Assembly (NCBI GenBank): GCA_028583605.1
Contig: CM053327.1
Coordinates: 5,889,316-5,953,315, forward strand
Origin: Dastarcus helophoroides
Lineage: Eukaryota > Arthropoda > Insecta > Coleoptera > Bothrideridae
Direction of reading: 5' to 3'
DNA: 64,000 nt
The first letter of the stretch is position 1. Each line of letters starts with the position of its first letter. A program made the position numbers and the translations under genes. Below the pieces are notes generated by a model. It made no database searches, had not been told where the DNA came from, and saw nothing but the letters and a program-made list of their open reading frames with translations. This document shows positions 53,740 to 64,000 of this stretch, in pieces.

Positions 53740-56015
53740 ATTTTAAGAAAAAATTTAAGTGTTGAATTTGGCATTTTCGGAAAAAAAGATTTAACAAAAA
53801 ACAATAGTAAAAATGTCTAGAAATTTAAATAAAAAAAGAGGACATTTCGAATTAAAATTTGAAAATAAATAAACATTTCAAACTTTGAAGTTTTAAATTG
53901 AAATTTTAACAAAATTAAAGTTTAAAAGCCTACATTTTTACTAAAAGACTTTTCAAAGAAATCTACAATTTCAAAATTATTTTTATTATTAGATTTTCGG
54001 GTTTCAAGTCAAAATGAAAAAAAAAATCATCAGTTTTCGGGTGTTGAATCAAATATTTCGAAAAAAAAGTAAAAATTTCAACATTAAATCAAAACGTTTG
54101 GCATCAAAGGGCCAAACCTGTAAGTTAGATCCATAATTTTGTGAAAAAAATCGAAAGTTTCTGATTAAGGCCGAAATTTTGAGAAGCTGTGTTAAAACTA
54201 AAAAGTGTTTACTGGAAATTTTGAGAAACAATTAAATTTTACGTTATACTCAGGATATTTAGGACAACCGCAGTATTTCCAATCAAAGAGATTTTTAAAA
54301 TTTCGAGTTTATTATCGAATTATCACCATAAATCTTGCAATTTTTACTTTAAACTTAAATAATCGAATTTTTCCCGAAATTTGACTTTTAGATTTGGGAG
54401 TTTTTTTAAGCTTACACCTTCTAGAAAAAGTGAGATCATAAATCGAAAATTCGAAAAAAAAGCGATTATTTGACAGTTAAGTTTGAATCCTTAACAATTC
54501 TTTAAAAATAATTGAAACGTGTTTTAATATTTAAATTTTAACATTTAAATTTTAACGAAAACTTAAAATTTATATAAAAGATTTTTTGAAATTCAGCACA
54601 AAGTTTCGAGAAAAACTTGGAATTTGTATAATATATAAAGTTTCGGATTTAACACTTGCAATGAGCTATTTGAATAAAATTTTGAGTATTTCACTCTTTA
54701 CTAAAATTTTTAGAATACATTTTTTAATAATTTTTCTAGGAATTTCTCCTATCGCTTCTGTAAGCTTGGCGATCCGATCAGTTTAGTCTTCTTGGAGGTC
54801 ACGGAGGAGCTCATCGATAGCCTTTAGTCTAAAATGTCAATTCTTTTATTTTAGAGTTTTTGACAAAATCTGAGCATTTTTAAACATCAGGATATAAAAT
54901 TCAACAGTTTTTCATGACTTTTAACTAATCACTTTAACTCGAAGTTGTTAACTTCAGTTGACTTGTTTCGATATTTCGATTTTGGTTCCGAAAAAACTTC
55001 CAAGTGAAAACTGCGGAAAAAATTTAACGTTTCAAATTTAATGTTAAAATTTCGTTCGTAGTTACCAAATTTTGACTTTCATTAGACATTTTCAAAAACT
55101 GGCACATAAATCTTGTTCCCTGAAACTATTATCTTCAAAGAGATGCTGACCTTTTCACTTTATATTTTGTGAGAAACTTGATTTATAAAATATTTACAAC
55201 TTTTCGAGTATAAAAATGCCAAAATTAAAGTCGAAATTTTGAAAAGTACTTGTTTTAGTAACTTTAGTTATTTCTTCAGAATGTTTTGACTTTTCTCTGG
55301 CGATATTTAAATTTAAAAAAAAAACTCTACTTGGGATTTTGAGAAGACAGTTAAGGTTTTAAGAGACCTCAAAATTTCTTCTCTAAAATTTGCTCAAAAT
55401 TTCAAACTTTTTAGAATATTCTAAATATCAACTTATTTCTAAAATTTCATGTTTAAAAAACTGAAAATTTCGAGTTCAAAACATATTTCACTTTTTCAAA
55501 AGTTCAAAATTTCTGAAAAGTGGATATTTTTAATAACGAATATTAATGAAAATAATTAAGATTTCCTTTTTTTGAAGTTGAAACTCAATTGTAATTAAAC
55601 ATTTTCTAAAACGACTTCATCCACTCTAAATGTAGACTTTTCCGGACATTTCGACTTAAAATTCCAAATTCCGAGAATCTGGGATTAGGTTCCGAATTTT
55701 GATATATGACATTTTGAAAAAAACTATATCAAAAAATTTTTTCAACATAAAAAAAGGATTTTTCCTCATTTAACCGTAAAATTGTGTTCAATTATAAAGC
55801 ACTTTGTCTTTCTGGAGGCATTTTTCACACACGAGTGCACTTTACAGAAGACAGTTTAAAGATAATTTTTTAAATTTTAGAAAAGTAATTTCCTTTGGAT
55901 AATTTTATCATTTTACTCGCACACATGTTTTCACATAAAAATTAGGATAAATAGGTATGGTAGTTAAATTGTCCTGCGTCACAATAGCAGGCAAAACTTA
56001 TGAGAGGGTGGGTGA
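53740..56015. mobile_element. Internal and 3' part of another 3.4-kb hAT-like copy
   Basis: It aligns with 19600-22330 of the full copy: AAATTTCGAGAAAAACTTGG, TTTAGTCTAAAATGTC and GATAATTTTATCATTTTAC occur in the same order. It lacks the solo LTR, has the 150-bp unit only once, and holds a unique insertion of about 80 bp at 54745-54825. The 5' part is cut off by the Penelope relic. At the 3' side it is cut at ATCACAAG by the left end of the next copy at 56024. Confidence 0.65.
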
Positions 56016-56023
56016 ATCACAAG

Positions 56024-56800
56024 TAGAGACCGGATTTTAGGCACAATCAAATAAGGTAAAAAGGTGAGCAAAATGTTAAATTAGGCAAAAACGAACAGCT
56101 AAAAAAGGTACTAAAAAGGTAAAATATCTAAAAAAAGATATAACAGGCCAAAATTCAGGATTAACAAAATAAATATTTATTGACCAATTCGAACTCTCAC
56201 TCGAAATTTTTTTTTTTAATTAAAATTTAGGTTATACTCAGGATATTCAGAAAAAGTATAATATTTTCAAATGAAAAAATTCTTAGAAGTTCGAGCTTAT
56301 TCTCCAATTTTCACAACAAATCTTGAAATTTTTACTTTAAACTCATTCGAATTTTTTCCAAAATTTAGAGTTTTAAATTAGAAATTTTGTTTGAAGTTTA
56401 CACTTTCAGGAAAAAAATCAAAATTTTGAGACTAAAAATCAAAAATTCGAGAGAAAATTCATCAGTTCAAGGGTAAGCTTGATTTTAAAAATTTTTTGTT
56501 AATTTAAATTTTTCTTGAAATTTCTTCTTCTTTATTCGAAATTTCGATCTTATGTTTTAAATTCTATTAAAAAAATGTTGAATTTTGCAGGTTAAATATT
56601 TCAAGCTTGAACTCCGCATTTTGAGAAAAAATTCAAATTTCAAGGAAAACTGAAGACTTATACAAACAATCTTTCGAGATTCAATACAAAATTTCAAGGA
56701 AAACTTGGATTTTGTGATAATATTTTTACAATTTTCGAATTAAAAAACTTAAAGTTTAAATTTAGTATTTGAATAAAATTTTGAATATTTGACTCATCAG
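56024..56800. mobile_element. Left part of a third hAT-like copy, inserted in the previous one
   Basis: TAGAGACCGGATTTTAGGCA at 56024 and the following sequence match the left end of the full copy. The 150-bp unit occurs once (about 56645-56795). The copy then runs into a long foldback repeat. A right end of the same family stands at 63723, but the 8 bases next to the two ends (ATCACAAG and CTTCTACT) do not match. They may not belong to one insertion. Confidence 0.6.
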
Positions 56801-56832
56801 AGAGCGGATGCTAAGCAGCTTGCATATATCTT

Positions 56833-58209
56833 ATACAGGCCCATAAGTAATGGTACATAGAGCAAGAGTAGATTTTTCGTATAAAAATAACATGATATAG
56901 TCACGTTTACCTAATACCAAAAGTTGATATTAAGAGAGATACAGGGTGTCAAAGTTGAAAAAAAAATTGTGATTTTTTCGCATAACTGAGGAACACATTT
57001 CACTATAGACAGGAAATTTGGCATAGAGGTGTAAATTTGGTCAACAAAGTCTAATTTGCTAACAGATTGTCAGTAACTCATAGGGGGCGCCACTTACGCT
57101 ACCTTGTATTATTCTAAAGCATCATAACTTTTTTGTGTCTTCATGTACACTAATTTTAGACAGATATTTTTATTTGCCTACATTTCTTACGTAAAAAAGG
57201 TATACTTTCTAAATGTTGATACAAGCAACCGTTTTCAAGATATTCAAAGTTTGCCGTACGTTTATTTTAAGTTATGTAAATGTGAATTTTTCGCAGTAGA
57301 TTTCAAAATAAAAATAATAAAACTGACTCTAAAATAGTTTATATTAAATATTACTTTACTGACATTACTAATTCACATATTTTTCAAACATCTAAAGCAA
57401 ATTTAAATAAAATTCCAAAACAAAATTTATTACCAAAAATAAGTATGTGGAAAATGACCTTTTTTCATGTAAAGGGATTTTAAGCAATTAAAAATCTGGC
57501 TGTCTTTTATTAAAATTCATCTTCAAATATCTGCTTTGACCACCCAGACTATTAAAATTTTCTTGTGCGTACTCAGACATCATATCTCACATCTCTATGT
57601 TAGAAAATAAATTACGTCTTAATTTTCTGGATTTTTTTATTGAGATTTTCAAAATTTAGGTAAAAATATTATCAGCAAAATAATATTTGACATAAATTAG
57701 TTCCAAAGCTGTCTTTGATTACTTTTTTTTCAAGCCTACTTCGAAAATTTAATATCTTAGTAATTTAAAACCAAGGCACGCCAAGCTTTAAAGGCAAATA
57801 TCTTGGAAACGGTTGCCCGTATCAACTTTCAGAAAGTACACCTTTTTTTCATAAAAAATATAGGGAAATAAAATAACTTATTTAAAATTAACATACGTGG
57901 TTGCATAAAAAAGTTATGATGATTTAGAACTATGGAGGAGAGCGCAGGTAGCGCTCCCTATGAACTATTGGTAATATGTTAGCAAATAAGAGTTTGTCGA
58001 GTTAGAAAACTCCTTTGTGCCAAATTTCGTGCCTATAGTACAATTCATCCCCTAATTATACAAAAAAATCGCTTTTTTTTTAACTTTGACACCCTGTATC
58101 TCTGTTAATATCAACTTTTGGTATAAGGTAAATGTAGTTAAATCACATTGTTTTTATTAAAAAAATCCAACATTGCTCTGTGTACCATTACTTAAGGTCC
58201 ACTCTGTAT
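56833..58209. repeat. 1.4-kb foldback element, near-complete palindrome
   Basis: Arms of at least 450 bp (56833-57280 and 57760-58209) are imperfect reverse complements. Shared landmarks include TAATGGTACATAGAGCAA, ACCAAAAGTTGATATTAA, ATACAGGGTGTCAAAGTT, a TTTGCTAACA block and CATCATAACTTTTTT. Symmetry continues in weaker form toward the centre. ACAGGGTG is a Tc1/mariner-type end and occurs about 110 bases inside each arm, which suggests one palindrome nested in another. No protein is encoded; the 64-codon frame at 57143 is not a gene. Confidence 0.8.
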
Positions 58210-59027
58210 ATTTTTCTGATGCTGGCATATTTCTAATAACTTCGCATATTTCAGCATATTTTTATTGTACTTGACAAGAAAAAGTTTAAATTTTAACACT
58301 AAAATTAAATGGTGCCTAAATTAAAGTCATTATTTTTTGAAAATGTAAATTCCACAGGTAAAATTTTTGTCCAGTGACCAATTTTATGATTATCACAATT
58401 TTAGGTAGGTAAATATGTTTACATATTTGGCTCGTATAATATAGGTAGTTTTATTACATTAAACAGTGGCGGACACAAATAATAGATTGCCTCCTTTATT
58501 TAGGAATTAAATTTTCAGTTTTTAATTTAGCTTGATAAATATTTTTTGAGTGAAATAACTCTAACATATTCTTAGTTCTTTTTAAAGTTTCTTCTTATGA
58601 AGATCGAAATTTTCAATAGATAAATTGAAATTTCGAGAAAAAGTCAAAAATTTTGAAAAAAAAACTGATTTATTTTTGAAATGTCGAAGCTAAACTACTA
58701 ATTACAAGTCGGTTTTAAAAAATAAAGATGGAACTTCATAAAATATTGAAATTTTGGAAAAGGTTAAGGTTTTCAAAAAAGTTAAAATTTTGAGAATGGT
58801 TAAAAAAATCAAAATTTTAAAAAAAGGAAGGTTTGAAAAAGGTAAAATTTTGAAATGTCCAAGTTTCCAAAAGTGTCGAAATTTTCAATAATAAATTGAA
58901 ATTTAAGAAGTCAAAAATTTCAAAAGTTAAAATTTTGAAAAAATTGTTAAATTTTGATCATAAGTGTTATCAATATCAATATCAATATGCCTTTTATAAA
59001 ATTTTGAATTTTAATCTAAAAATTTAT

Positions 59028-59496
59028 TATGCAAGAAGAATGCAAACCTAGACTACAAAGTCATGCAGCGCCCTCCAGGCGTGTATACTAAAATCATAGG
59101 TAGCTAGCTGAACTACCACCAACAGTTAGTTGAAACACTGCCACCTAGCGAAGCGGTTGCTCTCTAGGAGAGTTCCCAGAAGAAGACAAGGATTCTCTAT
59201 TCTATAATGCACAGGACCAATAGGTTTGAACATGTTATTAGATTCGAAGTTTGGAAACCAAATACCGGTTTCGATCTTGCTAGATCTGGTCAGTTTGGTA
59301 TATCCAACTCGAATGCTAATAAATGTTCCGACAAGTAAGTACTAAAACAATCACAGGCGTCAAGCGAGTGACTCTTTAGTGCTACCACCTATTGGTCCAT
59401 AGAGAAACTATGGCCATCGCCAATAATGTCGTATGCAAGAAAAATGCAACCTAGACTACAAATTCATTCACTATACACACCTGGAGGGCTGCATGA
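59028..59496. repeat. Composite repeat with direct and inverted parts
   Basis: TATGCAAGAAGAATGC (59028) recurs directly as TATGCAAGAAAAATGC (59432), followed in both by CCTAGACTACAAA. Next to these, CATGCAGCGCCCTCCAGGCG (59062) recurs inverted (CACCTGGAGGGCTGCATG, about 59477-59494). The enclosed 370 bases are of normal complexity and contain no open frame I recognise. The mixed orientation suggests a miniature element with rearranged ends. Confidence 0.6.
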
Positions 59497-60457
59497 ATTT
59501 GTAGAATTTGTAGTGTAGGACATGTTTATCAAGATTTAGTTTTTTATTTAAAATTTGATTGATCTTAAAACTGTTTATAATTGAAATACAACTTTCTGGA
59601 AATTTTAACTTGTCTTCCAAAATTTCGACTTTTATCTCAATATTCGACATTTTTAAACCAAAGTAGAAGCAGATCTGGGTACATGTCTGCTCATGATTCA
59701 AGCACTTAAGATTAAATTCGCGAAATATCAATTTTCTTTAAATTCATCCTTTTTCCAAAATTTCGATAAAATTACTCACTGGAGAATGTTGAGTGTTTAT
59801 AAAAGTTCGACCCTATTGTCAAAATTTTGATCTTTTTATTAAAATTTCAAATTTTTGTTTTTTAAATTTATTTTGGAATTTGAAAAGGAAAAATAAATCG
59901 AAATTTCCAGGAAAAAAACGAATTTAAAAAAAACGAAATTTCGTTATTTTTCTCAGAATCCGTCTGTTTTTTGGATATTTAAAATTTAAACTTTATATAT
60001 TTTACTTTTTGGATTCTTCTTTTCAAAATTCATTATTCTATTCTCAAAATTCTGCCATTTTTCTTAATAATTATTTTTTTTATTAATTTCTTTTTTAAAT
60101 TGGACTCTAGAAATTTCAACTTCATATTTCGCATTATTTTCGAAATCTCGACATTTATCTTAAAATGTTTTAGTTCCTGAAACTATCGACTTTTTCCTCG
60201 AAACTGGCTTTTCCTTGAAATTTCGATGTCCTCGAAATGCGTCTATTTTCCCTTAGATCGGCATGTTATCAACAATTAAAAATGTTGAGAAAAGTATTTA
60301 TGGGTAATTTCGAGAAAAAGATTTCTTATATTCTTATAGATTCAATTTCTTTATTGAAATTTAAATATCATGTCAAAATTAGGATAAAGAAGTAAAAATG
60401 TCGAGAAAATTGTTTTTGAAAATTGCGAATTTTTTCACAATTCGATCGTTATTCTTG

Positions 60458-60500
60458 TTGGAACGAAAACCGGAACAGAACCGAAAAAAATAACGGTTTA
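60458..60500. repeat. GGAACGAAAACCGGAAC-type motif
   Basis: A short G+C-richer cluster of GAACG/ACCGGAAC words within the AT filler. It shares GGAACGAAAACCGGAAC with the cluster at 63195, about 2.7 kb away in the same orientation. Confidence 0.6.
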
Positions 60501-63141
60501 TTTCGCTTTGCTGAATTTGTATGTCTGTAATTTTTACTTTACTCTAAAGTTTGGAATTTTTATAGAAATTTTCTTTCCAAAATTTTACACAAATTCCTGC
60601 AACTTTCATCTCAAAATTACGAGTTTACTTTAAAGAACATTTTTTTTTAAAGTTGGATTAGAAACTTACAAGTTCCACACTTTTTAAGAAAATGTTGATC
60701 TTATGTCAAAATTTCAAGCCAAATGAATTTTATGGTTGATAACTTGAATGTTATTGTTTCAACATTTTCGGCTCTTTTTTGAAATTTGGACCTTTTTCTC
60801 GAAATATTTCTTTTCTTTTTATAAAATTTTGAGCTTAAGAAAAAACTTTTATGTTCTATTGTAAATTTGTACTAAAACAGTAAAGTCTTTTTCATTGAAG
60901 CACAGTTTCCTGGCAATTTTATTTGCAAATTCGGATTTTTCTGAAAATTGCAACTTTTTCTTCAGAACAAGTACTCAAAATTTGTTTTTTTTTTAACTTG
61001 GATTTTCCTTTTTATAATCTAATACCCCTATTTTTTTGAAATTATTAATAAAAATTTCAAGTTTTCATGAATTTTCTGCTTCAAATTTAACTTTAATTTC
61101 AATGTCAATTTTTTTCTCGAAATCTCAAATTCTAATTATTTTTTTTTAATTTCTGGATTTTGCTTTTTTTTCAAAATTTTCGTTAAATCTCGCTATTTAT
61201 AATTTTTCCTAGAAGTTGGGAATTTCAGGCGAAATTTCAAGAGAAAAATACAACATTTATATTCCAATTTAAAGCAGAGGTCGAAATTTTGAAAATAAAC
61301 TTGAAACGGTGAGATGTTAGAAAATGTCTAAATTAAACTTTCAATTTTTATCTTTTCGCTATATTTGACTTTTCTCTTAAAATTTCGACTTTGCCCTCGA
61401 AGCTGCTATTTTTCATGCAGATTGTTTTCAATTTAGACAGCTTTAAAATCGAAATTTAGTTGAACTTGAATTCATTTTGTAGAATTCGTTATTTGGAAAA
61501 TTAGATTCTTCAAAAAAATTAAAACATTTCCAGAACGGGCGCAATTTTAAAAAATGTCGAAGTTGTAACAAAAAGTCGAACTTATGAAAGAACACGAAAA
61601 TTTCGAAAACAACTTCAAATTTTGATTGAAGCCATAGTTAACTCCAAAAAAAGTGCAAATTTTAATGGTAAACATTTTAAAAAAGGGTTAAGATACTGAA
61701 AAAATTCAAAAATTTCAAAAAGTCGCAGTTTTGAAAAAAAAAATGAATTTTTCTCAAAAAAAGTTAAAACTTCGCGAAAGCGTAAAAAGTTTCGAGCTAA
61801 AGTGAAAATTTTCCAAAAAAAGTAAAGGTTTTCAAAATAAATGTTTCAACATAATCATATTATAAAAAAATCAAAATTTTGAAAAAATCGAAATTTTGAG
61901 AAATAAACTTCATTACAAATAGTCAAAATTTTGAAAAAAGGGAAATTTAAATTTTGATGAAAGGTTGAAATATTAAAAAAATTTCTACATTCTGAAAAAT
62001 GTTCGAAAATATTTTAAATTTCGAAATTTTGAGAAAAACTTAATTTTTCAAAAAAACAAAAATTAAAGAAAATACTAATTTTTCAACTAAAAGTTCAGTT
62101 TACGACATAAAAGTCGAAATTCAAAAAAAAACTCCAGTTTTCAAAAAAAAAATCAAAACATTTAGAAATTGTCAAGGTGAAAATTAAAAAAAAAGGATAG
62201 AAGTTTTCAAAAGTCAGTTTTTCAGCATCACTAAATTTACAGAAAAAAATCAAAATTTTCAAATAAAAAAAATTAGGCGAAAAGATCGAAATTATGTGTA
62301 AACATTTTCAAAAAAATTTGTCAAATAAAATGAAATCCTAGAGAAGGACCAAACTGAAAAAGTCTTGCAATTAATAAAATAAATAATCATTTAAAAAAGT
62401 AGAAGCTAAAAAAAAGAGAGTTTGAATTTCAAAGTTTTCAAAATATAAAAACTTTAAAGAAATCGAAAAATTTTTAAGAATTTTTAATAAAAATTGAAGG
62501 TGGACTTTTCAAAGGGTGATCAATTTTAGAAAGTTAGAATTGTGAAAAAAAATCGAATAAAATAAAAGTTAGAACTTTTAAAAAATTCAGATTTTAAAAA
62601 AAATTGAATGATTTAAAAAAATTGAATTTAAAACCGATTAGATTTGCAAAAAAATTGAAATTTCGAGCCTGTCATGAGGTCAAACATTCAAACTTCGAGG
62701 TCAATTCAAGAAATTCATAAAATCCCTAACAAGGACAAAAGTTATAAAAAAAGTAAAATGTTCGAAAAACTTAAAATATATCCAAATAACACAGAATTTT
62801 GAGAAACTTAGAATATCCAAAAAATTAAAATTTTGAAAAACGTCGAGATTTTTGAAATCAACTCAAAATTTCGAGAAAAAAATGAAATTTTGAAAATCAA
62901 ATGAGAAAAGAACGACTTTGTGAAAAAGTGGGTTTTTTAGCGAAATTTTGGAAATAAGTCAAAATTCAGAGTTTCAACATGAAATTCTTAAATTCGAAAA
63001 ATCGAGAAATATTATCATCAAATTTTGGCAGTACTGGAATAGTTAAATGCTGTAATATTTAAAAAAAGAGAGAGTACATTTCCCAAATTTTTGTTAGAAA
63101 ATCAATTTTTAATTCAAATAAAATATTTTTAAAAATTTAAA

Positions 63142-63270
63142 AATGAGTCATCCGGAACCGAACCGAAAACCGGAAAAAACCTCTATTTTTGTCGGAACGA
63201 AAACCGGAACGGAACCGATATGATTTTTTTCCCGGAACGATAACCGAAAATCGAAACGAAAAAAATAGGG
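63142..63270. repeat. GGAACCGAAACCGGAAC-type cluster
   Basis: Several imperfect copies of GGAACCGAA / ACCGGAAC within 130 bases, ending in TAGGGGCTCGATGCCC. Together with 60458-60500 it may mark the two sides of an insertion or one interrupted cluster. Confidence 0.6.
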
Positions 63271-63339
63271 GCTCGATGCCCTTGTTTTATTTCAAAATTT
63301 CAAATTTAATCTGAAAATTCAATCCCTCTGTTAATGCAT

Positions 63340-63723
63340 CTAAGTTGTAGTAGTTAATGAAAATATACATAACTCATTCCAAACGTTTTCTCTTTTCTTT
63401 TTTTTTATCAAATTTTCGAAATGATTCTTGCCTCTTCCTGAACGAAATCCTGCCTACGCCGACGAATAAATGTCTTTATCTTATTGCTTTATTTGATTAT
63501 TATCTATACATATTTTTGCTTAAATCCTTATAAAGTGTAAATTTGTAGTTCATTAATGTACTGGGAGAAACCATAGAAAAGGATAAACCTTTTGAAAATA
63601 GTTCCGAATCATATATAAAAAGGCAAAAAACCAGCGAAAATGAAATTTTGTCAGTAATGCATGAAAAACACTGAAAAGGGCGAAAGGTAGGATCATAGCG
63701 TTTTTCCTAAGGTCCGGTCTCTA
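63340..63723. mobile_element. Right end of a 3.4-kb-family hAT-like copy
   Basis: The segment aligns with 22400-22642 of the full copy: ATATAAAAAGGCAAAAAACC and GGTAGGATCATAGCG occur in order, and it closes with CCTAAGGTCCGGTCTCTA, the family's right end. Confidence 0.7.
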
Positions 63724-63879
63724 CTTCTACTAGTAACTATAACAATGCTCCACAATTTGCAAACACATAATTTTATCCACATTTAGGATGACATCTAGCG
63801 AATAAAACTCTAAAGCACCCTTTTGCAGTTTTACTAGCTTTGGATTAGATAGCGCTATCCACGGGGGTTTTACTTTGGC
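63724..63879. other. Short spacer, nothing recognised
   Basis: Sequence between the hAT-like right end and the Penelope fragment. No feature. Confidence 0.5.
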
Positions 63880-63891
63880 ACGAAATTCAAA

Positions 63892-63976
63892 AATTGAAAC
63901 ACAGAACTTTGGTTTCAGGGGACAAGTTCTGTGTTTCAATTTTTGAAGATAACCAAGGACCAGTCCGTTCCATCAA
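63892..63976 (-). repeat. 85-bp Penelope terminal fragment with 12-bp target duplication
   Basis: Exact 12-bp repeats ACGAAATTCAAA (63880-63891 and 63977-63988) flank it. Inside, AATTGAAACACAGAACTT is followed by its reverse complement, and then CCAAGGACCAGTCCGTTCC, the inverted form of the start of the 45.3-kb Penelope copy. It is a complete tiny insertion and not a random remnant, because it has its own target duplication. Confidence 0.75.
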
Positions 63977-64000
63977 ACGAAATTCAAATATACTGTTTGT

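Larger units (their letters stand above)
58290..63140. repeat. 4.8-kb AT-rich degenerate filler
   Basis: The longest such block. Between about 59540 and 61440 the plus strand is pyrimidine-rich with words like TTTCTCGAAATTTCGAC. From about 61500 to 63100 it is purine-rich with words like GAAATTTTGAGAAAAA. No exact period is visible by eye and no gene is present. It is interrupted by a small complex repeat at 59028-59496. Confidence 0.55.

Noticed and set aside
56024..63723. One 7.7-kb hAT-like element between matching ends
   Set aside because: The ends are of one family but the adjacent 8 bases do not match, so I list the ends separately.
1..64000. CRISPR arrays, bacterial operons or prophage
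   Set aside because: Spliced gene structure, LINEs, SINEs, Penelope and mariner elements show a eukaryotic, insect genome; no regularly spaced short repeats are present.

Overview
The window is a piece of an insect nuclear genome: very AT-rich, poor in genes, and built mostly of old, broken and nested transposable elements. The insect assignment rests on a chemosensory protein (CSP/OS-D) gene on the minus strand and on the repeats: several Tc1/mariner lineages, Penelope-like elements, Jockey/R1/RTE-type LINEs, a Ty3/gypsy element and tRNA-derived SINEs. The order of insect cannot be told from this.

Host genes. The clearest is the CSP gene. Two coding exons (18351-18183 and 17714-17575, minus strand) join at the phase-1 intron site typical of the family and rebuild its C-X6-C-X18-C-X2-C pattern. 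They carry no start codon. A candidate first exon at 41005-40988, coding MRVLLQ, has a strong donor, matches in phase 0 and completes a signal peptide. A TATA-like box and initiator-like sequence lie just upstream. If the pairing is right, the gene has a 22.6-kb intron holding about a third of the window. A second likely host exon, of unknown family, lies at 52480-52238 (minus). A small 71-codon frame at 8423-8638 (plus) is a weaker candidate.

Layout. 1-2.76 kb: nothing recognised. 2.76-7.6 kb: a palindromic MITE, then a long inverted-repeat element containing a pogo/Tigger transposon and an IS630-type transposase relic. 8.8-9.8 kb: RTE-like and Tc1 relics. 10.5-11.4 kb: a hAT-like block. 13.5 kb: a short Penelope-derived palindrome. 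17.4-18.4 kb: CSP exons. 18.6-19.2 kb: a young 544-bp inverted retroelement with a 15-bp target duplication. 19.3-22.6 kb: a 3.4-kb non-autonomous hAT-like element with an 8-bp target duplication, carrying a solo gypsy LTR. 23.0-24.3 kb: mariner. 24.8-30.6 kb: AT-rich filler and SINEs. 31.0-34.4 kb: a Jockey-type LINE. 37.0-39.3 kb: an internally deleted IS630-type element, a SINE and a second mariner. 41.0 kb: CSP promoter and first exon. 43.4-45.1 kb: R1/Jockey-like LINE. 45.3-46.2 kb: Penelope GIY-YIG module. 47.8-48.3 kb: third mariner. 48.6-51.8 kb: truncated gypsy. 52.7-53.7 kb: second Penelope. 53.7-63.7 kb: further copies of the 3.4-kb family, with a 1.4-kb foldback and very long AT filler. 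63.9 kb: an 85-bp Penelope fragment with a 12-bp target duplication.

The elements do not work together. The window reads as an insertion record in which some events can be ordered by nesting, target duplications and a paralogous empty site. Almost every transposon reading frame is broken. The exceptions are a 222-codon deleted transposase frame (37115-37783) and the 3' GIY-YIG frame of a Penelope element (45288-45974).
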